Part shown: piece by piece, positions 18,150 to 27,153 of the stretch
How the letters are laid out: the number at the start of each line of letters is the position of its first letter
Numbering within the stretch: position 1 is the first letter of the stretch
Origin: Sedimentitalea xiamensis
Lineage (GTDB): Bacteria; Pseudomonadota; Alphaproteobacteria; Rhodobacterales; Rhodobacteraceae
NCBI RefSeq assembly: GCF_030164465.1
Contig: NZ_JASNJE010000013.1
Location: 48,222-112,221, forward strand
DNA: 64,000 nt
Direction of reading: 5' to 3'
The notes under the pieces: model-generated
Told to the model about the DNA's origin: nothing
What the model saw: the letters and a program-made list of their open reading frames with translations, nothing else
Database searches by the model: none
Translations under genes and position numbers: made by a program

Positions 18150-18178
18150 ACCGGCGGCTTCGGAATAGGCGGCTACGG

Positions 18179-18559
18179 TCAGTCCGGATCGGACGGACCG
18201 TCCGCCCGCAGCGACTCCAGCGCCCGCCGGTCCTTTTTCGTCGGCCGCGCGCCCACCCTTTCGGGCGCAGGTCCGGAGTCCGCGACGGGCGCGAGATCGG
18301 TGAACAGGGCCTGCGCCTCGGACGCGGGTCCGCGCCGCGTTCCCAGAGCCTGAACCTGCACCACGCGGATCCGCCGCGCCTGGGCAAAGGTCAGAACATC
18401 GCCCATGGTCACGGCATGGGCCGGTTTCCCGACGCGGGCGCCGTTCACCCGGACGTGCCCGCCGCTGACCAGGCGCGCCGCCTGGGTCCGGGTCTTGAAG
18501 AACCGGGCATGCCAAAGCCACTTGTCCAGCCTCAGCTTGTCCGCGGACTGTTCCGCCAC
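18179..18559 (-). CDS. RNA-binding S4 domain protein (Hsp15-like)
   Basis: A 126-residue protein with an N-terminal S4 domain (LRLDKWLWHARFFKTRTQAA and VSGGHVRVNG, residues 8-55) and a basic C-terminal tail ending in an Asp/Pro-rich stretch. Hsp15-type proteins bind ribosomal RNA on stalled 50S subunits; function here is by family. The gene lies 2 bases downstream of the helicase gene and is surely co-transcribed with it. Its 3' end faces the BKACE gene, with about 30 bases between. Confidence 0.88.
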   Translation of the reverse strand: MAEQSADKLRLDKWLWHARFFKTRTQAARLVSGGHVRVNGARVGKPAHAVTMGDVLTFAQARRIRVVQVQALGTRRGPASEAQALFTDLAPVADSGPAPERVGARPTKKDRRALESLRADGPSDPD

Positions 18560-18561
18560 CG

Positions 18562-21417
18562 TCAGGTCTTGTCTTTCAGTCCCATCAGCGCGGCGGCAAA
18601 GGGGTTGTCGGGATCGATCTTCTTTTCCGGCCTCGGCGGGCGGGCGGAAAAGGATTTCGCCCCCTGGTCGCGGCCCGGCTCGCGCTTACCGTCACGCCTC
18701 GGGCTGCCCTTGGCCCGCGGCTTGCCCTTGCCCTGCGGCTTGCCGCCGCTGCGCGGCTGCCCCTTGCCGCGTCCGCCCTGCGGGCGCTGGCCCCATGTGA
18801 AGGTGTAGAACACTTCCATCTCCGGCGCATCCGTGTCGATGCCGGCCGGCGCGCCGGTTTCCGTTTCGGCGGCTTCGGCGCGGTCTTCGGCCCCGGTCCC
18901 GGTCGGGCTTTCGGCATCCGGCTGCGTCTCCGCTTCGGCGGGGGCGGTATTCGCCTCCGGTCCGGACGCGTCCGCGACCGTTTCAGGCGCGGATTCCCCC
19001 GACTCCGGTGCCGCTTTCGCCGCTGCGGGCGCGGGTTTGATCTTGACCCGTTCGCCGCGCTCGCCCTTGTAGCCCAGCCCCTGCATCAGATCCGCGAACT
19101 GCTCGAGCGTCGTGCCGGTGATCGACAGCATGTCGGGCCTGGCCTCGAACCCGCCCCGGCTGTCCTCGGCCCGCAGCAGATCGGCCAGCCGTTCCAGCAT
19201 GTCGATCCGCACCGCGCGCTCTCCGGCGGCGCGATAACCGCACATGGTGTGATAGCCCTCGGGCGCGTCCTTGACCGTCGGCACCGTGACCAGCCCCGGC
19301 GGCGGTGCCTCGGGAAATTCCTGCAAGCCTTTGGCAAGCGACCACAGCACCAGCCGCAACCGCGTCGGCGCCGGTTTCAGCAACAGCGGCATGAAGACGG
19401 TGAACTGCCCGAAGCGGATGCCATGCTTGCGCAGCGCGCCCCGGGCGTCCTGATCGAGATCCTTGACCTCCTGCGCGATGTCCGCGCGTGGCAGGATGCC
19501 CATGGCTTCGACCATGCGGAAGGCGAATCCGCGCGCCAGCCCCGACAGCGCCTCGTCCCGTTGCAGGGCCAGCAGCGGTTCGAACAGCGCGGCGACCTTG
19601 CGGTCGATGAAATGCTGCAACCGGCGCTGCACTTTCTGCTCCACGTCCGGGCCCGCCGCGTCGTCGACGAAAACCTCGACCAGCGGTTTCAGTGGCTCGG
19701 CCCCGGCGACGAGCTTGCCGACCGCATGTTCGCCCCACATCAACCCGCCCTGTTCGGTATAGTCGATTTCGGTATCGGGCGCATTGTAGAATCGGTCTGC
19801 GCGCAGATGGAAATGCGGCGCAAGCGCCTGCAGGGACGCCGCCTTGACGGCCTTTTCCTCCGCCCCGGCCGCGGCCGACTTGTCGGCGGAAAACCGGAAT
19901 CCTTCCAACCGCCCGACGAATTCGCCCTCGACGGTCACTTCACCCTTGTCATTCACTTCGGCCAAAAGGGCCTCCTTCTGCTTGAGCCGGCGCAGGAGCA
20001 CGGATGTGCGCCGGTCCACAAATCTCTGGGTCAGACGTTCGTGCAGCGCGTCCGACACCCTGTCTTCTACAGCGCGGGTCTGCCCGCGCCAATGGCTTTC
20101 GTCACGGGTCCAGCCCCTGCGCTGAGCGACATATGTCCAGGTGCGGATATAGGCCAGCCGCTTGCTCAGCGTATCTATGTCTCCGTCGGGGCGGTCAATC
20201 CGTTTGATCTGCCGCGCCAGCCAGTCGTCGGGCACATGGCCGGTTTCGTGCAGATGGCCGAAGATGACTTCAAGCAGGCCGGCATGTTCAGCCTGGCTGA
20301 TGCCGCGGAAATCGGGGATCCGGCACACATCCCAGAGCAGCCGCACCGAAGCGGCATCCGACGCCCTGGCAAAGACCTCGTCCACCTGCGCCAGCGATTT
20401 CAGCGCCCCCAGGTCGTCGGCCTCGCGCGCCTTGACGAGGTGTTCGCTGTCCGGCGCGACCTCCAGGCTCCGGATCAGCGCGTCGATGCTGCCGAACTGC
20501 AACGCCGCGCTGCGCCAGTTCAGCTTCTTCAGCGGCGTGAACCGGTGATCCATGATCGCCTGCGCGACCCCGTCGTCCAGCGGACGCGCCTCTCCGGTGA
20601 CGCCGAAGGTGCCGCTCGCCATGCCGCGCCCGGCCCGCCCGGCGATCTGCGCCAGTTCGTTGGGCGCGAGCGGACGCATCCGGCGACCGTCGAATTTCGT
20701 CAGGGCGGAAAACGCCACGTGGTCGATGTCTAGGTTCAGCCCCATGCCGATGGCGTCAGTCGCCACCAGGTAATCCACGTCGCCGTTCTGGTAGAGATCC
20801 ACCTGCGCGTTGCGGGTGCGCGGGCTCAGCGCCCCCATCACCACCGCCGCGCCGCCCTTCTGGCGGCGGATCAGTTCGGCTATGGCATAGACATTGTCCA
20901 CCGAAAACCCGACGATGGCACTGCGGGCGGGCATCCGGCTGATCTTTTTCGCGCCGCTGTAGACCAGCTGCGACATCCGCTCCCGCCGCAGGAACTGCGC
21001 CTCGGGCACCAGCGCCGCGATCGGGCCGCGCATCGTGTCGCTTCCCAGGAACAGGGTCTCATGCTGCCCGCGCGACCGCAGAAGCCGGTCGGTGAACACA
21101 TGGCCGCGTTCCGGATCGGCGCAGAGCTGGATCTCGTCCACGGCGAGAAAATCGCAGCCCATCCCCTCGGGCATCGCCTCGACCGTGCAGACCCAGTATT
21201 GCGTGCGCGGCGGCACGATGCGTTCCTCGCCCGTGACCAGCGCCACGACCGACGGGCCGCGGACCGAGACGATGCGATCATAGACCTCGCGGGCCAGAAG
21301 ACGCAGCGGCAGACCGATGACGCCGGTGCGATGGCCCAGCATCCGTTCGATAGCATAGTGAGTCTTTCCTGTGTTGGTCGGCCCCAGAACCGCCGCCACC
21401 CGTGATGACGCTGTCAC
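18562..21417 (-). CDS. Suv3-like RNA/DNA helicase
   Basis: A 951-residue superfamily 2 helicase like mitochondrial Suv3. Walker A is LGPTNTGKTH (residues 11-20), motif II is DEIQ within FLAVDEIQL near 94-97, and the C-terminal RecA domain includes ATDAIGMGLNLDIDHV and QIAGRAGRG. An acidic Ala/Glu/Pro-rich linker at about residues 780-850 leads to a very basic Gly/Lys/Arg tail, which probably binds RNA. Conserved FYTFTWG and DPDNPFAAAL segments flank that tail. It forms an operon with the S4 gene. In related genomes I expect fdxA and carD to follow, but here the pca island follows. Confidence 0.9.
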   Translation of the reverse strand: MTASSRVAAVLGPTNTGKTHYAIERMLGHRTGVIGLPLRLLAREVYDRIVSVRGPSVVALVTGEERIVPPRTQYWVCTVEAMPEGMGCDFLAVDEIQLCADPERGHVFTDRLLRSRGQHETLFLGSDTMRGPIAALVPEAQFLRRERMSQLVYSGAKKISRMPARSAIVGFSVDNVYAIAELIRRQKGGAAVVMGALSPRTRNAQVDLYQNGDVDYLVATDAIGMGLNLDIDHVAFSALTKFDGRRMRPLAPNELAQIAGRAGRGMASGTFGVTGEARPLDDGVAQAIMDHRFTPLKKLNWRSAALQFGSIDALIRSLEVAPDSEHLVKAREADDLGALKSLAQVDEVFARASDAASVRLLWDVCRIPDFRGISQAEHAGLLEVIFGHLHETGHVPDDWLARQIKRIDRPDGDIDTLSKRLAYIRTWTYVAQRRGWTRDESHWRGQTRAVEDRVSDALHERLTQRFVDRRTSVLLRRLKQKEALLAEVNDKGEVTVEGEFVGRLEGFRFSADKSAAAGAEEKAVKAASLQALAPHFHLRADRFYNAPDTEIDYTEQGGLMWGEHAVGKLVAGAEPLKPLVEVFVDDAAGPDVEQKVQRRLQHFIDRKVAALFEPLLALQRDEALSGLARGFAFRMVEAMGILPRADIAQEVKDLDQDARGALRKHGIRFGQFTVFMPLLLKPAPTRLRLVLWSLAKGLQEFPEAPPPGLVTVPTVKDAPEGYHTMCGYRAAGERAVRIDMLERLADLLRAEDSRGGFEARPDMLSITGTTLEQFADLMQGLGYKGERGERVKIKPAPAAAKAAPESGESAPETVADASGPEANTAPAEAETQPDAESPTGTGAEDRAEAAETETGAPAGIDTDAPEMEVFYTFTWGQRPQGGRGKGQPRSGGKPQGKGKPRAKGSPRRDGKREPGRDQGAKSFSARPPRPEKKIDPDNPFAAALMGLKDKT

Positions 21418-21441
21418 CTTTGCCCCCTGCCCGGTTCGGGC

Positions 21442-22011
21442 CTAAAGCGACTGGCCCTCGATCTCGGACCGCAGCCGGTCCATGGCCTTGGTTACGTCCT
21501 CGAAGTGGGGATGTATAGCCTTGGCCCGCGCATAGGCGTCATAGGCGCGGGCGTTGTCGCCGAAGGTCTCCAGAATCGTGCCCAGCCCGAAAATCGCGGT
21601 GTAGTTGTTCGGGTTGAGCGCCAGGGCGCGTTCCAGATCGGCCAGCGCCGGACCATAGAGTTCGGAATGGAAATAGGCCGAGGCGCGCGCGTTCCAGCCT
21701 TCGGCGAATTCGGGCGCATGATCGGTGAGAGCGGTCAGATGGTCGATCGCGGCGGCGAAATCCTCGGACTTCAGCGCATCCCGCCCCCGTTCCAGCAACA
21801 GGTCCATCGACGCCGATCCGCTTTTGGACCAGAGCCGCTGCAACTGCCTGTCCAGCCCCTTCGCCTGCGCGGCATCGGCGGAGGCAAGCGCTGACAACAG
21901 GGCGGATTCGTCCTCCAGGTCGCCATTCTGGGCGCTCAAAGGTATGGAATACATGACTATGGCGCAGGTTGCCGCCACGATACGTTGGAAAAGGGTCTGT
22001 TTTACGCTCAT
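21442..22011 (-). CDS. Exported TPR-repeat protein
   Basis: About 189 residues. A signal peptide is visible (VKQTLFQRIVAATCAIVMY region, ending near SIPLSAQ). The C-terminal half holds tetratricopeptide repeats (FAEGWNARASAYFHSELYGPALADLERALALNPNN, then TAIFGLGTILETFGDNARAYDAYARAKAIHP). I start it at the ATG at 22011, which places the signal peptide at the N-terminus; an ATG 18 codons earlier is less plausible. It lies 24 bases upstream of the helicase gene on the same strand, and its promoter faces that of the SCP2 gene. Probably a periplasmic scaffold; no partner is indicated. Confidence 0.82.
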   Translation of the reverse strand: MSVKQTLFQRIVAATCAIVMYSIPLSAQNGDLEDESALLSALASADAAQAKGLDRQLQRLWSKSGSASMDLLLERGRDALKSEDFAAAIDHLTALTDHAPEFAEGWNARASAYFHSELYGPALADLERALALNPNNYTAIFGLGTILETFGDNARAYDAYARAKAIHPHFEDVTKAMDRLRSEIEGQSL

Positions 22012-22083
22012 ATCGCCATGCAGTGTAACGCAGCGCGCACCGATTTCCAGACACGAGCGCGTCAAACAGCAACGAGAGTGAAC

Positions 22084-22374
22084 ATGAGCGAATTTCTTGA
22101 ACAGGCAGCCGCCGAACTGAACACCAAGCTGGCCGCCGCCGATTTCGACGGCACCGCCAAATTCGACGTGGCGGGCGAAGGCTCCATCGTGATGGACGCC
22201 TCGGGCGCGCGCGTGTCGGACGACGCGGCGGACGTCACGCTGAGCGCGGATGCCGACACCTTCAAGTCGATCTTCGACGGCGACATGAACCCGACCAGCG
22301 CGTTCATGAGCGGCAAGCTGACCGTGGACGGCGACATGGGCATGGCGATGAAACTGGCGGCGGTTCTCGCCTGA
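22084..22374 (+). CDS. SCP2 sterol-binding-domain family protein
   Basis: A 96-residue protein covering a single SCP2 fold (KFDVAGEGSIVMDASGARV, then a C-terminal FMSGKLTVDGDMGMAMKLAAVL helix that closes the lipid cavity). Bacterial members of this size are proposed lipid or acyl-CoA carriers. The stop overlaps the start of the hydrolase gene (TGATG), suggesting a joint role in lipid turnover. Confidence 0.88.
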   Translation: MSEFLEQAAAELNTKLAAADFDGTAKFDVAGEGSIVMDASGARVSDDAADVTLSADADTFKSIFDGDMNPTSAFMSGKLTVDGDMGMAMKLAAVLA

Positions 22375-23342
22375 TGGCGCTGACGCCGGCCCCGCTGTTC
22401 GATGACTTGGCTGGCGTCCCGTCCGGAGGGGTGGCCTATTGGGCGACCGCTTCGGATGGGGTGCGCCTCCGTGTCGCGCTCTGGCGTCCCGCCGGGGCGC
22501 CGCGCGGAACGGTCCTGATGTTTCCTGGCCGGACCGAATATATCGAGAAATACGGCGGGCTCGCAGACGAACTGACCGGGCGCGGATTTGCGACGGTGGT
22601 GATCGACTGGCGCGGCCAGGGACTGGCCGACCGGTTGCTGGAGGACACCCGGCTGGGCCATGTCGATGCCTTCACCGACTACCAGAAGGACGTAGCGGCG
22701 ATGCTCGACGTCGCCAGGGCGGCCGATCTTCCCGAACCCTTCCACATGATCGGCCATTCCATGGGCGGCGGCATCGGGTTGCGGGCCGCGATGGATGGCC
22801 TGCCGCTGCAAAGCTGCGTCTTCACCGGACCGATGTGGGGCATCTACATGTCCCCGGCGGTCAAGCCCTTCGGTTGGGCCCTGTCGCATGTGGCGCCGAT
22901 GATGGGCTTGGGCAACCGCCTGCCGCCAACCACCCGCTACGAAGGCTACGTGACCGCGCAGGGCTTCGCGGACAACGCGCTGACCACGGATCCCGACGCC
23001 TACAGGCTGATGCAGGACCACATGGCGGCCCGCCCGGAACTCGGCATCGGCGGTCCGACGCTGATCTGGTTGCGCGAAAGCCTGATGGAGTGCCGGAATC
23101 TGGCCTCGCGCGCCTCGCCGGACCTGCCGTGCCTGACCTTCCTGGGCGCCGGCGAATCCATCATCGACTGCGATTCGGTCCGGCGCAGGATGGCGGTCTG
23201 GCCCAGGGGCAGGCTCGTCGTGGTCGAGGGCGCGCGCCACGAGGTGCTGATGGAACGGCCGCAGATCCGGTCCCGGATCTTCGACCAGATGGACGCGCTG
23301 TTCGCCTCCGGAGCCGCCCCGGACCGGGTCATCTCGGCCTGA
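22374..23342 (+). CDS. Alpha/beta hydrolase, lysophospholipase (PldB)-like
   Basis: A 322-residue serine hydrolase of the Hydrolase_4 family. The oxyanion region is FPGRTEYIEKYG, the nucleophile elbow is IGHSMGGGIGLR (Ser near residue 127), and the acid and His appear as ESIIDCDSV and GARHEVLME, the latter typical of monoacylglycerol lipase/PldB proteins. No signal peptide is seen. It is translationally coupled to the SCP2 protein. Confidence 0.87.
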   Translation: MALTPAPLFDDLAGVPSGGVAYWATASDGVRLRVALWRPAGAPRGTVLMFPGRTEYIEKYGGLADELTGRGFATVVIDWRGQGLADRLLEDTRLGHVDAFTDYQKDVAAMLDVARAADLPEPFHMIGHSMGGGIGLRAAMDGLPLQSCVFTGPMWGIYMSPAVKPFGWALSHVAPMMGLGNRLPPTTRYEGYVTAQGFADNALTTDPDAYRLMQDHMAARPELGIGGPTLIWLRESLMECRNLASRASPDLPCLTFLGAGESIIDCDSVRRRMAVWPRGRLVVVEGARHEVLMERPQIRSRIFDQMDALFASGAAPDRVISA

Positions 23343-23398
23343 CCGGCTGACAGCGGCGCGAACTGGCCTGGCGCGGTTTGCGCGCTATGATCGCCTGC

Positions 23399-24412
23399 AT
23401 GGCGCGTTCCCCTGTCCTGACATTCACCGAAAAGGGCATCTACTGCCCTGCCGGCGACTTCTTCATCGACCCGTGGCGGCCGGTGGACCGGGCGCTGATC
23501 ACCCATGGCCACGCGGATCACGCGCGGCCGGGGCACCGGCGCTACCTGGCCACGGCCGCCGCCGCGCCGGTCCTGCGCCACCGGCTTGGCCGGATCGACC
23601 TGGATACGGTCGGCTACGGGGAAACGCGCCGCATCGGTCAGGCCACCGTATCCTTTCACCCGGCCGGCCATGTGCCCGGATCGGCCCAGATCCGGGTCGA
23701 ACTGGGCGGCGAAATCTGGGTGGTTTCCGGCGACTACAAGACCGAGAACGACGGGTTCTGCGAGCCTTTCGAACCGGTCGCCTGCCACAGCTTCATCACC
23801 GAAAGCACATTCGGCCTGCCGGTCTTCCGCTGGCCGCGCCAGTCCGAGACGGCAAAGCGGATCAACGGCTGGTGGCACACCTGCATCGCCGAGGGCCTGA
23901 CGCCGGTTCTGGGGGCCTATAGCCTTGGCAAGGCGCAACGCCTGCTCGCCCTGTTGGATCGCGGCATCGGCCCCGTCCTCACCCATGGCGCCATCGAGGC
24001 GACCAACCAGGTCCTGCGGGCGCAGGGGCTCGCCCTGCCCGACACCGTGGCGCTGACGCCGGACACACACCTGCGCGATCATCCGGGCGCCCTGCTGCTG
24101 GTGCCACCAGCGGCGCTGTCCGGGTCCTGGGCGCGGCGTTTCGGTCCGCTCTCGACCGGATTCGCCAGCGGCTGGATGCAGATGCGCGGTGTGCGGCGGC
24201 GCAGGTCCGTGGACCGGGGGTTCGTGATGTCCGATCATGCGGACTGGAGCGGGTTGAACGAGACGATCCGGGAAATCGGAGCGGAAAACATTTACGCAAC
24301 ACATGGTTACACGGAAATCTTCACGCGATGGTTGACCGAGAGCGGATATAACGCCCGGATCGTTCCGACGGAATTCAACGGCGAGGATTCCGAAAGCGGG
24401 AATGCGGCATGA
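23399..24412 (+). CDS. Ligase-associated DNA exonuclease (metallo-beta-lactamase fold)
   Basis: A 337-residue beta-CASP/MBL enzyme. Metal ligands are visible in THGHADHARPGH, HPAGHVPGS, SGDYKTE and the C-terminal SDHADWSGL and THGYTEIF motifs. This is the small exonuclease that travels with an ATP-dependent DNA ligase in bacterial repair cassettes. The gene overlaps the ligase start by 4 bases (ATGA). I start at 23399 because the protein then begins with the family's LTFTEKGIYCPAGDF. The helicase and PdeM phosphoesterase that complete the cassette in other bacteria are not adjacent. Confidence 0.92.
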   Translation: MARSPVLTFTEKGIYCPAGDFFIDPWRPVDRALITHGHADHARPGHRRYLATAAAAPVLRHRLGRIDLDTVGYGETRRIGQATVSFHPAGHVPGSAQIRVELGGEIWVVSGDYKTENDGFCEPFEPVACHSFITESTFGLPVFRWPRQSETAKRINGWWHTCIAEGLTPVLGAYSLGKAQRLLALLDRGIGPVLTHGAIEATNQVLRAQGLALPDTVALTPDTHLRDHPGALLLVPPAALSGSWARRFGPLSTGFASGWMQMRGVRRRRSVDRGFVMSDHADWSGLNETIREIGAENIYATHGYTEIFTRWLTESGYNARIVPTEFNGEDSESGNAA

Positions 24413-26001
24413 AGGCTTTCGCCGCCCTCTTCGCCCGGATCGACCAGTCGACGCGCACCTCGGTCAAGGTCGCGGCCCTGGCGGGTTATTTCCGCGAGGC
24501 CCCGATGCAGGACCGGCTCTGGACCATCGCCCTCTTCTCGGGCCGCCGCCCGAAACGCGCCGTCACCACGCGCCAGCTTAGGGAATGGGCGGCGGATCAC
24601 GCGGGGCTGCCTCTCTGGCTCTTGGAAGAAAGCTATCCGGTGGTCGGGGATCTGGCCGAAACCATCGCGCTGATCCTGCCGCCGGCCTCCGGCGGCAGCG
24701 ATCACGGCCTGAGCCACTGGATCGCTTACCTCAAGGACCTGCCGAACCTGCCGGAGGAGACCCGCAAGGCGCGGGTTCTGGCGGCCTGGGACCGGCTCGA
24801 CAGCACCGAACGGTTTCTGTTCAACAAGCTGATCACCGGCGGGTTCCGCATCGGGATCAGCCAGAAGCTGATGACCCGCGCCCTCGCGGAGGCGACCGGG
24901 CAGGATCCGTCGGACCTCGCGCACCGGCTGATGGGCGACTGGACGCCCGACACCGTCGATTTCGAAACCCTGGTCCTGGCCGCCGACCCGCAAGCCGATG
25001 CCTCCCGCCCCTATCCCTTCTACCTGTCCTACGCGCTGGACCGGGACGCCGACACGCTCGGACGCCCGCAGGACTGGACCGCCGAATGGAAATGGGACGG
25101 AATCCGGGGCCAGTTGATCGTCCGCAACCGCCAGCATTTCGTCTGGTCGCGCGGCGAGGAACTGATGACCGACCGTTTCCCGGAACTGGCCCGCGCCGTG
25201 GACGCCCTGCCCGATGGCACGGTGCTGGACGGCGAACTCCTGGCCTGGGAAAACCACGCCCCGATGGGGTTCAACGCCTTGCAGAAACGGATCGGGCGCA
25301 AGACGGTTCCCCGCAGTCTCCTGCGCGACGCGCCGGTGATCTTCATGGCCTACGACCTGCTGGAATGGGGCGGCGAAGATCAGCGCGGCCTGCCCCACGC
25401 CACCCGGCGGGACCGGCTGCGCGCCGCCCTTGCCGATATGCCGGACGACCGCAATCTGCGCCTGTCGCCCTGCATCGCCTTTGACTCCTGGGACGGTCTC
25501 GCCCGCGTCCGCGCCGGCGCGCGCGCCGCCCATGCCGAAGGCGTGATGCTGAAACACAGGGATAGCCCCTATCTCGACGGCCGCCGCAAGGGCGACTGGT
25601 GGAAATGGAAGCTCGATCCGCGGACGATCGACGCGGTGATGATCTATGCGCAGTCCGGCCACGGGCGGCGCGCCAATCTCTTCACCGACTTCACCTTCGC
25701 GGTCTGGGACGGCGACGACCTCATGCCCTTCGCCAAGGCCTATTCCGGCCTCACCGACGCCGAATTCCGCGAGATCAGCGCCTGGGTGCGCCGGAACACG
25801 CAGCAGCGTTTCGGCCCGGTGCGGCAGGTCACGCCGCACCATGTCTTCGAAATCGCCTTCGAAGGCATCCACGAAAGCCCGCGCCACAAGTCCGGCGTCG
25901 CGCTGCGCTTTCCCCGCATGGCGCGCTGGCGGCGGGACAAGCCCGCGTCCGAGGCCAACACGCTCGACGATCTCAGGCGAATGCTGGCCGCCTGCGGTTA
26001 G
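24409..26001 (+). CDS. ATP-dependent DNA ligase (ligase-associated cassette type)
   Basis: A 530-residue ligase. An N-terminal DNA-binding domain (1-200) is followed by the nucleotidyltransferase motif I EWKWDGIRGQ, with Lys as the adenylation site (near residue 227), motif III LDGELLAW, motif IV EGVMLKHRDSPY, and motif V KGDWWKWKLDP. A C-terminal OB fold follows (about 420-530). It is not the replicative NAD-dependent LigA. It is paired with the exonuclease gene and probably works in DNA damage repair. Confidence 0.93.
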   Translation: MKAFAALFARIDQSTRTSVKVAALAGYFREAPMQDRLWTIALFSGRRPKRAVTTRQLREWAADHAGLPLWLLEESYPVVGDLAETIALILPPASGGSDHGLSHWIAYLKDLPNLPEETRKARVLAAWDRLDSTERFLFNKLITGGFRIGISQKLMTRALAEATGQDPSDLAHRLMGDWTPDTVDFETLVLAADPQADASRPYPFYLSYALDRDADTLGRPQDWTAEWKWDGIRGQLIVRNRQHFVWSRGEELMTDRFPELARAVDALPDGTVLDGELLAWENHAPMGFNALQKRIGRKTVPRSLLRDAPVIFMAYDLLEWGGEDQRGLPHATRRDRLRAALADMPDDRNLRLSPCIAFDSWDGLARVRAGARAAHAEGVMLKHRDSPYLDGRRKGDWWKWKLDPRTIDAVMIYAQSGHGRRANLFTDFTFAVWDGDDLMPFAKAYSGLTDAEFREISAWVRRNTQQRFGPVRQVTPHHVFEIAFEGIHESPRHKSGVALRFPRMARWRRDKPASEANTLDDLRRMLAACG

Positions 26002-26022
26002 ACCGCGCCGTCCCGCGCCGCG

Positions 26023-26967
26023 TCAGTCGCAGCGGCCGGTCAATCCGACGGTCCCGCCGCGAATGCCGGTCACGGTGACGGAACAGGTCCTGCCGTCCAC
26101 CTCCGTCTCGGCGCTTTCACCGACCGCGAGCACCTGTGTCCCCACGCCGTTGATCGACAGCCGGGCATCGCCGCCGACCACGCCCGACACGAAGGCCCGC
26201 AGCGCGCCATCGGCCAGCATCACCGTCTGGCCCGGTGTTGCCGAAACCCCGTCTTCCGGCGCGGCACCGCCGTCGCAATCCGAAGACAACGCCACCCCTG
26301 CGCCCGACACCTGCGCCACGCCGACCCGGCAGGTCCCGCCGTCATGGCGCACCACCACCGACTCGCCCGCGCCGATCTCCGAGGACGCGCCGTTGATCGA
26401 CAGAACCGCGCCCTCCGCCGTCACGCGGCGGACAAAGGCCCGCACCGCGCCGTCCGCGAACAATGCCGTCTGCCCCGCGCCCAGCGTCGGACCGGCTGCC
26501 GGCATCGCCACCGGATCGGCGGCGGGCGCCGGCGCGGCCGCGCTTTCGGCCTTGTCCGGCCGGGGCCGCACCGCCGCCTGCTTCAGCGCCTCCGCCTGCG
26601 ACGCGATCTTGGTCGAGATCTCCGCCAGCGCCGTCTTCAGCGCCTCCGATTGCTCGGACGCCGTGCCCGAAATCGCCCCGCCGATGCTGTCCTTCAGTTC
26701 CGCAAGCTGCGCCCCGAAGGTTCCAACCAGATCCTCCGAGGCCGAAGCGCCCTCGGCCAGTTGCGCCTCCAGCGACTCGATCCGCGCCGACAGCGCCGCC
26801 ATCGCGCTGCTTTGCGCGGCGCTGGATTCCGTCATCGGCGCCATCGCCCGCTGCACCGCGTCATGCAAAGGTCCATCGACCGAACCCTTGCCGATCATCA
26901 CCCCTGCCAACAGCCCGATCACGCCGCCCACGATACTGGTGACAACCGGATTCTTTACAATACTCAC
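26023..26967 (-). CDS. Membrane-anchored hypothetical protein with two tandem Cys-pair domains
   Basis: About 314 residues, not recognised as a named family. One TM anchor is at residues 8-26, then a helical, Ala/Glu/Ser-rich stalk (about 35-130) likely to form a coiled coil, then a Pro/Ala linker. Two repeats follow at about 163-231 and 245-313, period 82. Each has the pattern ADGAhRAFV, LSINGhxxxh and ends with a Cys pair spaced 18 apart (Cys213/231, Cys295/313), suggesting one disulfide per repeat in the periplasm. I choose GTG at 26967 because GGGGAGAG stands 8 bases upstream. It converges on the ligase gene. Function unknown. Confidence 0.75.
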   Translation of the reverse strand: MSIVKNPVVTSIVGGVIGLLAGVMIGKGSVDGPLHDAVQRAMAPMTESSAAQSSAMAALSARIESLEAQLAEGASASEDLVGTFGAQLAELKDSIGGAISGTASEQSEALKTALAEISTKIASQAEALKQAAVRPRPDKAESAAAPAPAADPVAMPAAGPTLGAGQTALFADGAVRAFVRRVTAEGAVLSINGASSEIGAGESVVVRHDGGTCRVGVAQVSGAGVALSSDCDGGAAPEDGVSATPGQTVMLADGALRAFVSGVVGGDARLSINGVGTQVLAVGESAETEVDGRTCSVTVTGIRGGTVGLTGRCD

Positions 26968-27153
26968 GCCATTCTCTCCCCTGTTGTTCGCACCCGCAAT
27001 CAGCCCGTGCCACATGCCGCCCGACCCGGTGCACCCGGCAGATGATACCGAATCAAAGCCGGATTTGTGGATTTTTTCGCTGCATTCGGCCCGAACACTT
27101 GCATCTGCCCGACCCGGCACACTAGGTGCCATGAAAAGCGAAAGGAATGTGCG

